Shown one piece after another: positions 5,377 through 5,732 of a DNA stretch of 5,732 nt (positions are counted from its first letter, which is position 1; each line of letters begins with the position of its first letter). Source of the stretch: Nitrospirota bacterium (GTDB taxonomy: Bacteria > Nitrospirota > Nitrospiria > Nitrospirales > Nitrospiraceae); assembly GCA_016195505.1 (NCBI GenBank), contig JACPZN010000007.1, forward strand, positions 1-5,732, read 5' to 3'. Made by a program: the position numbers and the translations under genes. Under the pieces are notes generated by a model that was not told where the DNA came from, did not search any database, and was given only the letters and a program-made list of their open reading frames with translations.

Positions 5377-5732
5377 TTAAATCGACTTACCCGGAGATTC
5401 ACCGCCAAGGTCATTCGCAATCAATCTGAACTGTTCAAGCGCCGCTTCCAGGTCGTCGACGATTTCTTGGGCGATGATGTCGGGATTGGGAAGATTGGCG
5501 CTGTCTTCGAGCGACTCGTCCTTGAGCCAGAAGATGTCGAGGCTGGCTTTGTCGCGGGCGATCAGCCCGTCGTAATCGTAAGCGCGCCAGCGGCCAGCGG
5601 GGTTCTTTTCGATCCAGGTCGACTTCCGGTCGTGGCGGTTTTTCGGGTTGTAGCACTTCACGAATTCGTCGAGGTCTTCGCGTTTGAGCGGGTTCGTTTT
5701 GAGCGTAAAGTGCATGTTGGTGCGCAGGTCAT
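5377..5732 (-). CDS. hsdM: Type I restriction-modification DNA methyltransferase subunit, C-terminal part (cut by right edge)
   Basis: The 117 visible residues are the C-terminus of an HsdM-type N6-adenine methyltransferase, which together with HsdS methylates the host recognition site and is part of the restriction complex. Recognisable landmarks are DLRTNMHFTLKTNPLK at the cut edge, EFVKCYNP, the WRAYDYDGLIARDKASLDIF stretch, WLKDESLED, and the terminal helix with DDLEAALEQFRLI. The frame is open to the window edge, so the ATG inside it at 5715 is internal and not the start. Catalytic motifs (FxGxG and NPPF/NPPY) would lie outside the window and cannot be checked. The TAA is at 5377-5379, followed 5 nt later by fic. 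No hsdS follows downstream within the window. Confidence 0.9.
   Translation of the reverse strand, partial: DLRTNMHFTLKTNPLKREDLDEFVKCYNPKNRHDRKSTWIEKNPAGRWRAYDYDGLIARDKASLDIFWLKDESLEDSANLPNPDIIAQEIVDDLEAALEQFRLIANDLGGESPGKSI
5404..5467. repeat. Imperfect direct repeat, copy 2 (inside hsdM)
   Basis: This is the counterpart of 4389-4452 in the same orientation, about 1 kb apart (50 of 64 bases identical). It lies in the 3' end of the right-hand hsdM gene. Most differences are silent or conservative at the protein level, which indicates old divergence rather than a fresh duplication. Confidence 0.75.

Noticed and set aside
5015..5380. 121-codon plus-strand open frame
   Set aside because: It is antisense to fic and the end of hsdM, both with clear family motifs.
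1..5732. CRISPR arrays, tRNA or rRNA genes, insertion sequences
   Set aside because: I saw no regularly spaced repeats, no tRNA-like cloverleaf or rRNA signature, and no transposase frame or terminal inverted repeats. The only direct repeat is the hsdM-derived pair.

Overview
The window reads as a piece of a bacterial chromosome of moderately high GC content. It has a housekeeping block on the left and a defence or addiction-type accessory block on the right. The organism cannot be fixed from sequence alone. The 257-residue Cys4 membrane protein (2328-3101, minus) looks, from memory, like a lineage-restricted Nitrospira-type family, so Nitrospirota is my best guess with modest confidence.

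Left block (1-2267, plus strand): the 3' end of thiL (thiamine-monophosphate kinase) runs into a DUF2062 membrane protein with a 1-nt stop/start overlap (TGATG). An HD-superfamily phosphohydrolase follows 11 nt later. The spacing suggests one operon. Middle (2328-3770): a minus-strand membrane-anchored protein of unknown function with a CxxC...CxxxxxC motif is divergent from a small plus-strand exported protein. Each has a clear Shine-Dalgarno site, and their 243-nt spacer must hold both promoters.

Right block (3916-5732): on the minus strand, reading from the right edge, come the C-terminus of a type I restriction-modification methyltransferase (HsdM) and, 5 nt later, a Fic-domain protein with an intact HPFREGNGRVAR motif. 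Further left lie a short second relic of an hsdM 3' end, a broken small toxin gene and its intact antitoxin-like partner. The toxin gene has a nonsense codon plus an apparent internal deletion. A 66-residue protein on the plus strand converges on fic and overlaps its 3' end by 44 nt. It carries S-T-D-I-E-G, which fits the Fic-inhibitory consensus (S/T)xxxE(G/N), and I find no such motif inside the Fic protein. It is preceded by an extended -10 (TG-C-TATACT) placed so that transcription would start at or next to its ATG.

The main hypothesis is that fic and this small gene form a toxin/trans-antitoxin pair in an unusual convergent, overlapping arrangement. The pair lies between two diverged copies of the hsdM 3' end, beside a dead toxin-antitoxin pair that kept its antitoxin. 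No hsdS or hsdR is visible in the window.
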